29,365 bases of DNA from Oscillibacter sp. (GCA_024404295.1 JAKSQE010000003.1:1-29365), one strand, 5' to 3'. Shown: positions 16,091 through 23,038, counted from the stretch's first letter. Notes: a model not told the origin generated them from the letters alone. Numbers and translations: made by a program.

Positions 16091-16134
16091 TAAAAACAGA
16101 CAGAGCACCCCCATCAAGGTATGCTCTGTCTGTT
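16091..16134 (-). terminator. Riboswitch-controlled intrinsic terminator
   Basis: On the minus strand a perfect 13-bp stem AACAGACAGAGCA/TGCTCTGTCTGTT (16122-16134 with 16095-16107) is followed by TTTTT. The 5' arm contains CAGAG (16124-16128), which is also the 3' strand of the P1 helix of the second glycine aptamer. The two structures therefore exclude each other, and ligand binding should prevent termination. Confidence 0.9.
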
Positions 16135-16289
16135 GACCTGAAAGATACTCGATTTGAAATCGATTGCTTCTTCGGTGCTGAAAAACCAGCTTTCCAGAGT
16201 GCAGTCCATAACCGATCCTTTTGCCTGAGAGTATTGCCCCTTCGGTGACCGCGATTCACGGTTCTCTCTCGGTTACTTCACCCTGCGTC
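16124..16289 (-). promoter_or_regulatory. Tandem glycine riboswitch
   Basis: Read on the minus strand. Aptamer I (about 16210-16276) has P1 AACCGA/TCGGTT and the conserved cores CACCGAAGGGGCAA and CTCTCAGGCAAAAGGA. Aptamer II (about 16124-16200) has P1 CTCTG/CAGAG and the cores GCACCGAAGAAGCAA and CTTTCAGGTCAACAGA. GCAG before aptamer I can pair with CTGC in the linker, and the GGTGA and GGA flanks fit the leader-linker kink-turn known for this class. It precedes the UPF0126 membrane gene and overlaps a terminator, so it is predicted to switch transcription on with glycine. Confidence 0.95.
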
Positions 16290-16316
16290 TTTGGTTTGTT
16301 CTGTCAGAATTCGGGA

Positions 16317-16745
16317 TTACTCCTCGTCCTCAGACTCCTCTTCTTCCAAAGAGCTCATATCAAATTCCAGCTTTTCGCCGCAGTTGGGGCAGATGACCTC
16401 GCCATCTTCCAGAATGGTCTCATCAAAGAAGACCGTCTCCTCACAGGTAGGGCAAGTGGTGGCATAGCACTCCTCGTCCTCGTCCAGTTCGTCCTCGTAA
16501 TACTCGTCGTCCTCATCGTCATCATCCCCGAACAGAACGTCCTCAACGTCCTCCAGGTCATCACTGACGATATCCAGGCCGTCAGCCATCTCGGCAACTT
16601 CGTCTTCCAGATCCTCAAGTTCCAGAGCAATGTCCTCCAGAACGTCGATGATGGCAGCCATCAGCTTACCTTCGTCCTTCTTGGTATCCAGCTTCATGCC
16701 TTCGGCCAAACCCTTCAGATAAGAAACTCTCTCCATGATCTCCAT
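16317..16745 (-). CDS. CD1247 N-terminal-domain protein with zinc ribbon
   Basis: A 142-residue, very acidic protein. Residues 1-60 (ERVSYLKGLAEGMKLD, then GKLMAAIIDVLEDIALELEDLEDEVAEMADGL) form predicted helices with coiled-coil character and match the CD1247 N-terminal domain family of Clostridia as I remember it. Residues 63-93 are almost entirely Asp/Glu. A zinc-ribbon follows: CPTC (Cys98, Cys101) and CPNC (Cys119, Cys122). The function is unknown; the ribbon suggests a role near nucleic acid or the transcription or translation machinery, but that is speculative. AAGGAGG lies 8 bases before the ATG. It follows efp across a terminator and precedes the glycine riboswitch. Confidence 0.85.
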   Translation of the reverse strand: MEIMERVSYLKGLAEGMKLDTKKDEGKLMAAIIDVLEDIALELEDLEDEVAEMADGLDIVSDDLEDVEDVLFGDDDDEDDEYYEDELDEDEECYATTCPTCEETVFFDETILEDGEVICPNCGEKLEFDMSSLEEEESEDEE

Positions 16746-16790
16746 GTGAAACGCCTCCTTATAATCAAAATAAACGGTAGGTTGTTATTC

Positions 16791-16821
16791 AAAAGGGGGG
16801 ATTTGTCATCCCCCCTTTTTT
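16791..16821 (-). terminator. Terminator between efp and the CD1247-like gene
   Basis: AAAAGGGGGGAT/ATCCCCCCTTTT (16791-16802 with 16808-16819) with a TTGTC loop. Symmetric, so it could work in both directions; on the minus strand the stem ends in only TTTT, so some read-through from efp into the CD1247-like gene is plausible. Confidence 0.85.
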
Positions 16822-16829
16822 CGACAAAA

Positions 16830-17399
16830 TTATTCCTTCACGCGGCCCAGATACTCACCGGTACGGGTATCGACCTGGATCTTTTCGCCCTCGTTGATGA
16901 ACAGGGGCACCTTGATGACAGCGCCGGTCTCCAGAGTGGCGGGCTTGGTCACGTTGGTAGCAGTATCGCCCTTCACACCGGGCTCGGTGGCGGTGACAAC
17001 CAGATCCACGAAGTTGGGAGCTTCCACAGAGAACACGCTGCCCTTATAGCTGACCAGCTTGCACATGGTGTTCTCTTTGACGAACTGGAATGCGTCACCC
17101 AGAACATCCGCATTCAGCGGAGTCATATCGTAGGTCTCGGGATCCATGAAGTAGTACAGATCGCCATCGTTGTAGCTGTACTCAGCATCTCTGCGCTCCA
17201 CAGAGCCACCCTCGAACTTTGCAGAGGGGTTAAAGGACTCCTCACGGATGGCACCGGTAATCACGTTCTTGTACTTGGTACGCACAAATGCAGCACCCTT
17301 GCCGGGTTTCACGTGCTGGAACTCCACAACAACGTAGGGCTTACCGTCCATCTCAAAAATGACACCGTTACGGAAATCGCCAGCGGTAAGATTAGCCAT
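16830..17399 (-). CDS. efp: Elongation factor P
   Basis: EF-P binds stalled ribosomes between the P and E sites and helps form difficult peptide bonds, above all at proline runs. The 189-residue protein has the three-barrel layout, the conserved loop HVKPGKGAAF with Lys34 at the tip position that is modified in other bacteria, and the C-terminal signature around the last 30 residues (KVPLFINEGEKIQVDTRTGEY). I start it at 17399 with GAGGAGGA 7 bases upstream; an in-frame ATG eight codons earlier has no ribosome site. No EF-P-modifying enzyme (EpmA/B type) is seen nearby. The leader can fold so as to hide the ribosome site. Confidence 0.97.
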   Translation of the reverse strand: MANLTAGDFRNGVIFEMDGKPYVVVEFQHVKPGKGAAFVRTKYKNVITGAIREESFNPSAKFEGGSVERRDAEYSYNDGDLYYFMDPETYDMTPLNADVLGDAFQFVKENTMCKLVSYKGSVFSVEAPNFVDLVVTATEPGVKGDTATNVTKPATLETGAVIKVPLFINEGEKIQVDTRTGEYLGRVKE

Positions 17400-17406
17400 A
17401 ATATTT

Positions 17407-17454
17407 TCCTCCTCACAAATCATGAGAAAACGACCTGCAGGAGGACATTTTCTC
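17407..17454 (-). promoter_or_regulatory. efp leader: possible SD-sequestering pseudoknot
   Basis: On the minus strand GAGAAAA (17448-17454) can pair with TTTTCTC (17424-17430), forming a 7-bp hairpin whose 17-base loop holds TCCTCCT (17439-17445). That loop segment is perfectly complementary to AGGAGGA (17407-17413), the efp ribosome-binding site. The two helices interleave as in an H-type pseudoknot with connecting loops of 2, 8 and 10 bases. It is not an RNA family I recognise. The pairing is seen; the function is inferred. Confidence 0.45.
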
Positions 17455-17477
17455 TATTTCTATCAATAACCGGATAT

Positions 17478-17506
17478 ATTTTACCTTATGTTGTCAATCT
17501 TTGCAA
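17478..17506 (-). promoter_or_regulatory. efp promoter
   Basis: Minus strand TTGCAA (17501-17506), 17-base spacer, TAAAAT (17478-17483). It predicts a leader of about 70 bases, containing the pseudoknot candidate. Confidence 0.65.
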
Positions 17507-17533
17507 GTATTTTTCAAGAATTGGTGTTGGAAA

Positions 17534-18040
17534 TTAGAATTTTTTTCCTATCTTGTGGTGGCAGAGTGCCTTAAATGGCGCCTGCATCGCATGGAGGACT
17601 TTCTGCCATGGGGTAACCGCACCGCCTAAAGGCTCTACCATCAGCGCCATCACACCCGCACGGTTAGCAGCCAGCCTCTCCGTCCGCAGTCTATCCCCCA
17701 GCATCGCTGTATGCTTTTGATCGATCCCTGCACGCTCCATCGCTGCTTTCAGCCCTCGGGTACTGGGCTTTCCGGCATGTCCTTGATAGTCTACCCCAAG
17801 ATCGGCGCAGAAATCCGTTACACGCTTTCCGCTACGATTGTTGGAAACGATCATCAGTTGAATGCCAGCCTTTTGCAGTGATGCGATCCACCCCCGAAGT
17901 TCTTTATCAGGATGACGAACAGACTTCGGTGCCAACGTAAAATCCAAATCGCTCAGCACAAGTTCGATTCCCTGCTCTTGCAGCCATTCGGGAGAAATCG
18001 CTTGATAATTTTCAAAAAGAACATTTGGAACCAGCAGCAT
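17534..18040 (-). CDS. YqeG family HAD IIIA-type phosphatase
   Basis: A 168-residue HAD-superfamily protein with motif I DLDFTLAPK (Asp31, Asp33), motif II MIVSNN near residue 64, a GHAGKPSTRGL lysine motif near 88 and GDRLRTE near 116. This order and length match the YqeG family, predicted phosphatases whose substrate in Clostridia is unknown; some relatives act on phosphatidylglycerophosphate. Most YqeG proteins have DNTL where this one has DFTL; the two catalytic aspartates are intact. It has a TTGTGG/TATACT promoter and AAGGAG before the ATG. It is divergent from the gene at 18115 and upstream of, but separated from, efp. Confidence 0.85.
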   Translation of the reverse strand: MLLVPNVLFENYQAISPEWLQEQGIELVLSDLDFTLAPKSVRHPDKELRGWIASLQKAGIQLMIVSNNRSGKRVTDFCADLGVDYQGHAGKPSTRGLKAAMERAGIDQKHTAMLGDRLRTERLAANRAGVMALMVEPLGGAVTPWQKVLHAMQAPFKALCHHKIGKKF

Positions 18041-18072
18041 AAGAGACTCCTTATACGCATAGATTTTTCAAC

Positions 18073-18101
18073 AGTATAGCAGTTTTTCAGTCTCACCACA
18101 A
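18073..18101 (-). promoter_or_regulatory. yqeG promoter
   Basis: Minus strand TTGTGG (18096-18101), 17-base spacer, TATACT (18073-18078). Confidence 0.6.
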
Positions 18102-18114
18102 GGGGGAGTTTCCA

Positions 18115-18879
18115 TTGCAGCTCTTTATTACAGCAGCGCCGAATGAGATGCAACAGGCTGCGGCATACGGCAGGCCTCTCGCTCATATGGCCTATCGAAT
18201 CGGAGAAGATTCCACACGTTTGCGGCAAAATTTACTCTTACAACCGCGCGGGGGGCTGCTGGGGATCAGTGACCGGAATGCACCGACCGTAAAAGATCCC
18301 GTTGCCCTGAGTCAGGCAGTTTTGCGGGAATGCGGCAGACGCAGTTATACCGGTGTCCTGTTGGACTTTGAAAGCATTGGCCGTCCTGATTTGAGTGCTT
18401 TTGCAAATCATCTCAGTCAGGCGCTTCTCCCTTCACGACGAACTTTATTTGTGCCTGAAGCGTATGCCGGCAACAATCGAATCGTTCTGATCAATACTGC
18501 TATTTCCGGTGGCACATTTATCGAGTGCTTGCGAGAAGCTGGCGCACGATACGGTGGTCCAAGCCAAATTGCGTTAGATCTCCAACGCCTGCAAATGGAC
18601 TTTACCCTTCCGTCCCATTCCGGAGAGGGACGTCCTCTCTCCAATGAAGATTTTCAATCGTTGGTGAAACAATGGTCTCCTGCTACTTTTTTCTCTCAAG
18701 AATTATGTGCTCAGTATTTTACCTATTCCGTCGAAGATGTCGCTCACTTTGTTCTTTTTGACAACACAGGCTCTATGCGCCAAAAAATCCGGATCGGCAC
18801 AGGATTGGGGTTTGCGGCTGCCTTTTTTCAGTGGCCGGAAATCACAGATCTAGCTCCTTCCCTATTTGGCCGGGCATAA
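18115..18879 (+). CDS. Hypothetical protein with a GH18-like LDFE segment (TTG start)
   Basis: A 254-residue protein that I cannot name. There is no signal peptide or clear membrane segment. GVLLDFES (Asp84, Glu86), followed by a hydrophobic strand and a FVPEAYA segment, recalls the DxxDxDxE strand of glycoside hydrolase 18 barrels as seen in spore-associated YdhD/YaaH proteins, but the first aspartate of that motif is missing, so a degenerate or unrelated barrel is equally possible. The start is taken at a TTG with GGGGGAG 6 bases upstream; the next in-frame ATG, eleven codons on, has no ribosome site. It is divergent from yqeG, and ends at a terminator shared with rpsU. Confidence 0.75.
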   Translation: MQLFITAAPNEMQQAAAYGRPLAHMAYRIGEDSTRLRQNLLLQPRGGLLGISDRNAPTVKDPVALSQAVLRECGRRSYTGVLLDFESIGRPDLSAFANHLSQALLPSRRTLFVPEAYAGNNRIVLINTAISGGTFIECLREAGARYGGPSQIALDLQRLQMDFTLPSHSGEGRPLSNEDFQSLVKQWSPATFFSQELCAQYFTYSVEDVAHFVLFDNTGSMRQKIRIGTGLGFAAAFFQWPEITDLAPSLFGRA

Positions 18880-18880
18880 A

Positions 18881-18912
18881 AAAAGTGCTGTGTCAAACGA
18901 CACAGCACTTTT
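18881..18912. terminator. Bidirectional terminator between the 18115 gene and rpsU
   Basis: A perfect 14-bp stem AAAAGTGCTGTGTC/GACACAGCACTTTT (18881-18894 with 18899-18912) with a 4-base loop. On the minus strand the stem ends in seven T, serving rpsU; on the plus strand in four T. Confidence 0.92.
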
Positions 18913-18919
18913 GTAAGCA

Positions 18920-19102
18920 TTAATAGAAACGCTTCTTGTTCTTACGAGCAGCCTCGGACTTCTTGCGACGCTTCACGCTGGGGCTCTCATAATGCTCTCT
19001 CTTACGAACCTCTGCGATGACGCCAGCCTTTGCGCAGCTACGCTTAAAACGCTTCAGGGCGCTATCAATGGATTCGCCTTCCTTGACATGAATCTCAGAC
19101 AT
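18920..19102 (-). CDS. rpsU: 30S ribosomal protein S21
   Basis: A 60-residue, strongly basic protein: an N-terminal SEIHVKEGESIDSALKRFKRSCAKAG segment and a C-terminal tail of Arg/Lys (REHYESPSVKRRKKSEAARKNKKRFY is the family pattern). S21 is a late-binding protein of the small subunit near the anti-Shine-Dalgarno region of 16S rRNA. It has a perfect promoter, a structured leader and a strong GGAGGGAGGG ribosome site, and is a single-gene unit closed by the terminator at 18881-18912. Confidence 0.97.
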   Translation of the reverse strand: MSEIHVKEGESIDSALKRFKRSCAKAGVIAEVRKREHYESPSVKRRKKSEAARKNKKRFY

Positions 19103-19123
19103 CTATATTTCCCTCCCTCCGAG

Positions 19124-19165
19124 GTATCCGGCTAAATCCAGGATACTTAGGGGCTACGTATAGCC
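19124..19165 (-). promoter_or_regulatory. rpsU leader with two hairpins and an alternative pairing
   Basis: On the minus strand hairpin 1 is GGCTA-TACG-TAGCC (19152-19165) and hairpin 2 is GTATCC/GGATAC (19141-19146 with 19124-19129) with an 11-base loop. That loop ends in TAGCC (19130-19134), so the GGCTA arm of hairpin 1 can pair either with its own partner or with the loop of hairpin 2. Hairpin 2 ends just before the ribosome site. This could be an autoregulatory site for S21, but I recognise no known ribosomal-protein leader class. Confidence 0.45.
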
Positions 19166-19176
19166 TTAACACGGAT

Positions 19177-19205
19177 ATTATATGGAATCTTTCCATTGAT
19201 GTCAA
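19177..19205 (-). promoter_or_regulatory. rpsU promoter
   Basis: Minus strand TTGACA (19200-19205), exactly 17 bases, TATAAT (19177-19182): full consensus, as expected of a highly expressed ribosomal protein gene. Confidence 0.93.
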
Positions 19206-19269
19206 GTAATTTTTCGTGATTAACTGCTCTTTTTTCTGCAAAATATCAGTTTTGCAAGCAGGTTTGTTC

Positions 19270-21693
19270 TTACTGGGGCTTCACAATCAGATTAACCAGA
19301 CGGTTCTTCACCAGAATGGTCTTCACAACCTGCATGCCCTCCAGTGCTTTCTGAACCTTCTCGTTCTCCTTAGCTGCACCAACCACAGTAGCCTCATCAC
19401 TATCCGTAGGAACGGTGACAGTACCCTTCATCTTGCCATTTACCTGCACAGCCATCTCCACAGTAGCAGATACAGTCTTGCTGGCATCATACACAGGCCA
19501 GCTGCTCTGGCAGCACATCTTGCCATCCTCGGCAAGGCCCATGGTCTCCCACAGCTCCTCGGTGATATGAGGTGCAAAAGGATTCAGCAGCTGCAGCAAA
19601 ATCTTCATATCGCCACGAGTCACGCCATTGGCGCTCAGCTCGTTGACAGCAGTCATCATGGCAGCGATGGCGGTATTCATCTTCAAGTTGTCCACATCAT
19701 CGGTGACCTTCTTAATGGTCTTATGCAGAATTGCCTCATTTGCAGGGGTGCAATCCATGCTCTCAGATGCAGCCTCTGCCAGATTCCAGACCTTATCCAG
19801 GAATCGCTTGCAGCCTGCCACAGCCTTGCTGGACCAGCTTGCTGCCTGCTCGAAGTCACCCACGAACATGATATACAGACGCATGGTATCTGCGCCGTAC
19901 TGTGCCACAACATCATTGGGATTTACCACGTTGCCGCGGGACTTGGACATCTTCTCACCGCCCTCGCCCAGGATCATACCGTGGCTGGTACGCTTAGCGT
20001 AAGGCTCTTTGGTGGGAACTGCACCAATGTCGTACAGGAACTTATGCCAGAAACGGGAGTACAGCAGGTGCAGCGTGGTATGCTCCATGCCACCGTTGTA
20101 CCAATCCACAGGACCCCAATACTCCAGAGCTTCCTTAGAGGCCAGTGCCTTGTCGTTGTGGGGATCCATATAGCGCAGGAAGTACCAGCAAGAGCCGGCC
20201 CACTGGGGCATGGTATCGGTTTCGCGCTTGGCAGGTCCGCCGCAGCAGGGGCAGGTGGTGTTGACCCAATCGGTCATCTTGGAGATGGGGCTCTCGCCGT
20301 CATCAGTCAGCTCATAGCTCTCCACCTCGGGCAGCAACAGGGGCAGCTGGCTTTCGTCGATAGGCACCCAACCGCACTTCTCACAGCTGACCAGAGGAAT
20401 GGGCTCGCCCCAGTAACGCTGGCGGGAGAAAACCCAGTCACGCAGCTTAAAGTTGGTCTTGATCTTACCGAAGCCCTGCTTGACAGCATATTCCTTCATG
20501 GCAGGAATAGCTTCCTTGACAGTCATACCATTCAGGAAACCGGAGTTGACCATGACAGCCTTATCGTCCTTAGCAACGAAAGCGCACTTGGTCACATCGC
20601 CGCCGGCAACCACTTCGATGATGGGCAGATTGAAAGCCGTAGCAAAATCCCAGTCACGCTGGTCATGGCCGGGAACACCCATGACAATGCCAGTACCATA
20701 ACCCATCAAAACGTAGTCAGAAACAAACATAGGCAACACAGCCTTCGTGACGGGATTGATGATCTCAATACCCTCCAGACGGACACCGGTCTTTTCCTTG
20801 TTCAGCTCGCCGCGCTCGAAATCACTCTTGCGGGCAGCCTCTGCCTGATAAGCCTCGACAGCGTCCCAGTTCTTGATCTGACCCTTCCACTTTTTCAAAA
20901 GAGGATGCTCCGGAGAGATGACCACATAGGAAGTACCATACAGCGTATCCGCACGGGTGGTATAAACGGTGATATCATCCTCTGTATTAGTCTTGAAGGT
21001 AATCTCACAGCCAGTGGAGCGACCGATCCAGTTGCGCTGCTGGATCTTAACACGCTCGATATAATCCAGATCGTCCAGATCGTCGATCAGGCGGTCGGCA
21101 TACTGGGTGATCTTCAGCATCCACTGAGACTTCTCTTTCCGAATGACTGCGCTGCCGCAGCGCTCGCACTCGCCATCTACAACCTCTTCGTTAGCCAACA
21201 CGCACTTGCAGCTGGTACACCAGTTCACAGGCATGGAAGCCTTATAGGCCAGGCCCTTCTTGAACAGCTGCAGGAAGATCCACTGCGTCCACTTATAGTA
21301 GGTGGGGTCAGTCGTATCCACCACACGGTCCCAGTCGAAGGAATAACCCAACATTTTCAACTGGCTGGTGAAGTTTGCAATGTTCTGCTTCGTCACGATA
21401 GCGGGATGGACATGGTTCTTGATGGCGTAGTTCTCGGTAGGCAGGCCGAAAGCGTCAAAGCCCATGGGGAACAAAACGTTATAATTCTGCATGCGCTTCT
21501 TGCGGCAAATGATATCCATGGCGGTGAAAGGACGGGCATGGCCCACATGCAGACCCTGACCGGAAGGATACGGAAATTCGATCAGTCCGAAAAACTTCTC
21601 ACGGGTCTTGTCACCGGTGACGGCGGTAAAGGGTTTCTCCTCTTCCCACCGGGCCTGCCACTTTTTCTCAATGGCATTAAAATCGTACTTCAT
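19270..21693 (-). CDS. leuS: Leucyl-tRNA synthetase
   Basis: Charges tRNA-Leu. The 807-residue class I synthetase has the HIGH-type motif HVGH at residues 49-52, a zinc-binding insert with Cys159, Cys162, Cys176 and Cys179, a long connective-peptide editing domain from about 220 to 410, a second CxxC pair near 440-490 as in many Firmicute LeuRS, and KMSKS at residues 581-585. Length is normal for bacterial LeuRS. I start it at 21693, preceded by AAAGGAG and inside the family start consensus (MKYDFNAIEKKWQ); the 20-residue upstream extension would come from the T-box terminator region. Expression should be controlled by the T-box leader upstream. Confidence 0.97.
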   Translation of the reverse strand: MKYDFNAIEKKWQARWEEEKPFTAVTGDKTREKFFGLIEFPYPSGQGLHVGHARPFTAMDIICRKKRMQNYNVLFPMGFDAFGLPTENYAIKNHVHPAIVTKQNIANFTSQLKMLGYSFDWDRVVDTTDPTYYKWTQWIFLQLFKKGLAYKASMPVNWCTSCKCVLANEEVVDGECERCGSAVIRKEKSQWMLKITQYADRLIDDLDDLDYIERVKIQQRNWIGRSTGCEITFKTNTEDDITVYTTRADTLYGTSYVVISPEHPLLKKWKGQIKNWDAVEAYQAEAARKSDFERGELNKEKTGVRLEGIEIINPVTKAVLPMFVSDYVLMGYGTGIVMGVPGHDQRDWDFATAFNLPIIEVVAGGDVTKCAFVAKDDKAVMVNSGFLNGMTVKEAIPAMKEYAVKQGFGKIKTNFKLRDWVFSRQRYWGEPIPLVSCEKCGWVPIDESQLPLLLPEVESYELTDDGESPISKMTDWVNTTCPCCGGPAKRETDTMPQWAGSCWYFLRYMDPHNDKALASKEALEYWGPVDWYNGGMEHTTLHLLYSRFWHKFLYDIGAVPTKEPYAKRTSHGMILGEGGEKMSKSRGNVVNPNDVVAQYGADTMRLYIMFVGDFEQAASWSSKAVAGCKRFLDKVWNLAEAASESMDCTPANEAILHKTIKKVTDDVDNLKMNTAIAAMMTAVNELSANGVTRGDMKILLQLLNPFAPHITEELWETMGLAEDGKMCCQSSWPVYDASKTVSATVEMAVQVNGKMKGTVTVPTDSDEATVVGAAKENEKVQKALEGMQVVKTILVKNRLVNLIVKPQ

Positions 21694-21728
21694 GGTGTTC
21701 TCCTTTATCTGAATATAAAATGTTATGT

Positions 21729-21767
21729 CAAAACGAAAAGCCCCCGACTGCATTTGCAGTCAGGGGC
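21729..21767 (-). terminator. T-box terminator upstream of leuS
   Basis: A 12-bp stem (21756-21767 with 21740-21751, one G-T pair), AAAT loop, then TTTTCGTTTT on the minus strand. It begins 7 bases after the T-box sequence. Confidence 0.92.
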
Positions 21768-21989
21768 GTAAAAGCGCGATACCACCCTGATTCAGCCGCA
21801 GATTCCTCTCACGGCTCTCAGTGACCTTTTTCGGTCCGGCCTGTAACGGTGCCAACCGTTTTGCCCTACTATCCGTTCAGGCAAAAGACTCCGGGGCCAG
21901 TATACCTATGCTCCTCCACCGGCTCGCACCTACCGCCGGCTCTCTTCTGGCAGAAACGCAAAGGCTTTTTCCCTTTCTTCGTCTTTAAC
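21729..21989 (-). promoter_or_regulatory. T-box leader of leuS
   Basis: On the minus strand the leader starts with a long stem I whose base AAAGAC/GTCTTT pairs 21981-21986 with 21884-21889, contains the AGAGAG and GGTGCGAG elements of stem I, and ends in the T-box AGGGTGGTATCGCG (21775-21788) followed by a terminator. The bulge TGGT would pair with an uncharged tRNA ending ACCA, in accord with tRNA-Leu. CTG at 21898-21900 is a candidate leucine specifier, though I could not place the specifier loop with certainty. Uncharged tRNA-Leu should prevent termination and raise leuS expression. Confidence 0.92.
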
Positions 21990-21995
21990 AGAAAT

Positions 21996-22024
21996 ATTTT
22001 ACGAAGAGTTTATCGTTTTGTCAA
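21996..22024 (-). promoter_or_regulatory. leuS T-box promoter
   Basis: Minus strand TTGACA (22019-22024), 17-base spacer, TAAAAT (21996-22001). Confidence 0.85.
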
Positions 22025-22044
22025 GAGGTTTGCCCTTGCTTTCT

Positions 22045-22977
22045 TCAGCGAAACCACTTTCGGATCTTGCTGATGATCGCCAGCGCTATGACTACGAAAA
22101 CAGAAAGTACGATCACATAAAGATAGCCGTACTTCCAGGTCAGCTCCGGCATGGTCGTGAAGTTCATGCCATACCAACCCACGATAATCGTCAGGGGAAA
22201 GAAAATCGTTGTGATCACCGTCAGGAGTTTCATGGTTTGATTCATTTTCATATCCAAGTAGGAAAAATAAGCATCTTGTAGATGCTCAACTGTGTTTTTT
22301 AGGCTATCCACATCTTCCCGCAGTCGCTCTACCCTTCGTGTCATGTTGCTAAGATACATCAGCTTGTCCGATGCAAAAAGATCGTTTTCATTTTCTTCCA
22401 TGGACTGCGTCATATCTAAAATCTGCTCGTAATAATAGTGCAGACGCAGAAGTTGCTTCTTTGTATCTAACAAGCCGCTGTTAAATTCTACCTCCGCGAC
22501 ATTTCCCAGTAGTTCATCTTCCATTTCAGAAAGATGCTCACTGATATCTTCGATGACTTGAATGTCCCCGGCAAGCAGCTGATCAAAGAATGAAAAAATC
22601 ACTTTTTCCAGCGTGACATTGTCTGGATTGTATCGATTCAGCGCGGCAAAAAATTTGCCTTTGGTAGAACCATCCGCATCCCAAACATCCACCACGAGGA
22701 TCAAATTCTTCTTGATATACAATGCCACCCAGTCGTCGTTTTCCGGCGTAGCGCCGATGACCCGTAGTTCTGTAAACGTATAATCATCATATGTCTCTAC
22801 TCCGGACCGAAAATGAGTATTTGTCTCCCGGCAGGCAGCTGCTGTGGACTCCGCAAAGCCAAAATGCGGATATACCGCCGCAAGTTCATCACAGGTCACA
22901 TAGCCTACCGTCAATAGATCTGCATTCAACTCATTTAGATCGACCTGCGTTAGTTGGTCTGTATATTGAAAGAACAT
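22045..22977 (-). CDS. corA: CorA family divalent cation transporter
   Basis: A 310-residue protein with a soluble, helical N-terminal domain and two C-terminal membrane helices, the first ending in the family signature YGMNF followed by the TMPE loop, and a basic tail KIRKWFR. CorA proteins form pentameric channels for Mg2+ and related ions in the cytoplasmic membrane. The start at 22977 is an ATG with GGAG 9 bases upstream; a TTG three codons earlier abuts that site and is unlikely. Its stop lies only 20 bases before the leuS promoter and no terminator is visible between them. Confidence 0.92.
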   Translation of the reverse strand: MFFQYTDQLTQVDLNELNADLLTVGYVTCDELAAVYPHFGFAESTAAACRETNTHFRSGVETYDDYTFTELRVIGATPENDDWVALYIKKNLILVVDVWDADGSTKGKFFAALNRYNPDNVTLEKVIFSFFDQLLAGDIQVIEDISEHLSEMEDELLGNVAEVEFNSGLLDTKKQLLRLHYYYEQILDMTQSMEENENDLFASDKLMYLSNMTRRVERLREDVDSLKNTVEHLQDAYFSYLDMKMNQTMKLLTVITTIFFPLTIIVGWYGMNFTTMPELTWKYGYLYVIVLSVFVVIALAIISKIRKWFR

Positions 22978-23038
22978 TCTCTGCAACTCCAGAATTCTGC
23001 AAATTCAGCTGCTCCCTTTGCCGTCACAGCCTTTTATC

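Noticed and set aside
16221..17537. A 438-codon open frame on the plus strand across the CD1247-like gene and efp
   Set aside because: It is a shadow of two well-supported minus-strand genes and also runs through a terminator hairpin and part of the glycine riboswitch; codon bias of the real genes explains the lack of stops.
19216..21771. An 851-codon open frame on the plus strand, opposite leuS and longer than it
   Set aside because: It is the antisense of leuS. The encoded protein is a low-complexity His/Leu/Gln-rich string with no family motif and no ribosome site, while the minus strand has all LeuRS motifs, a T-box and an SD.
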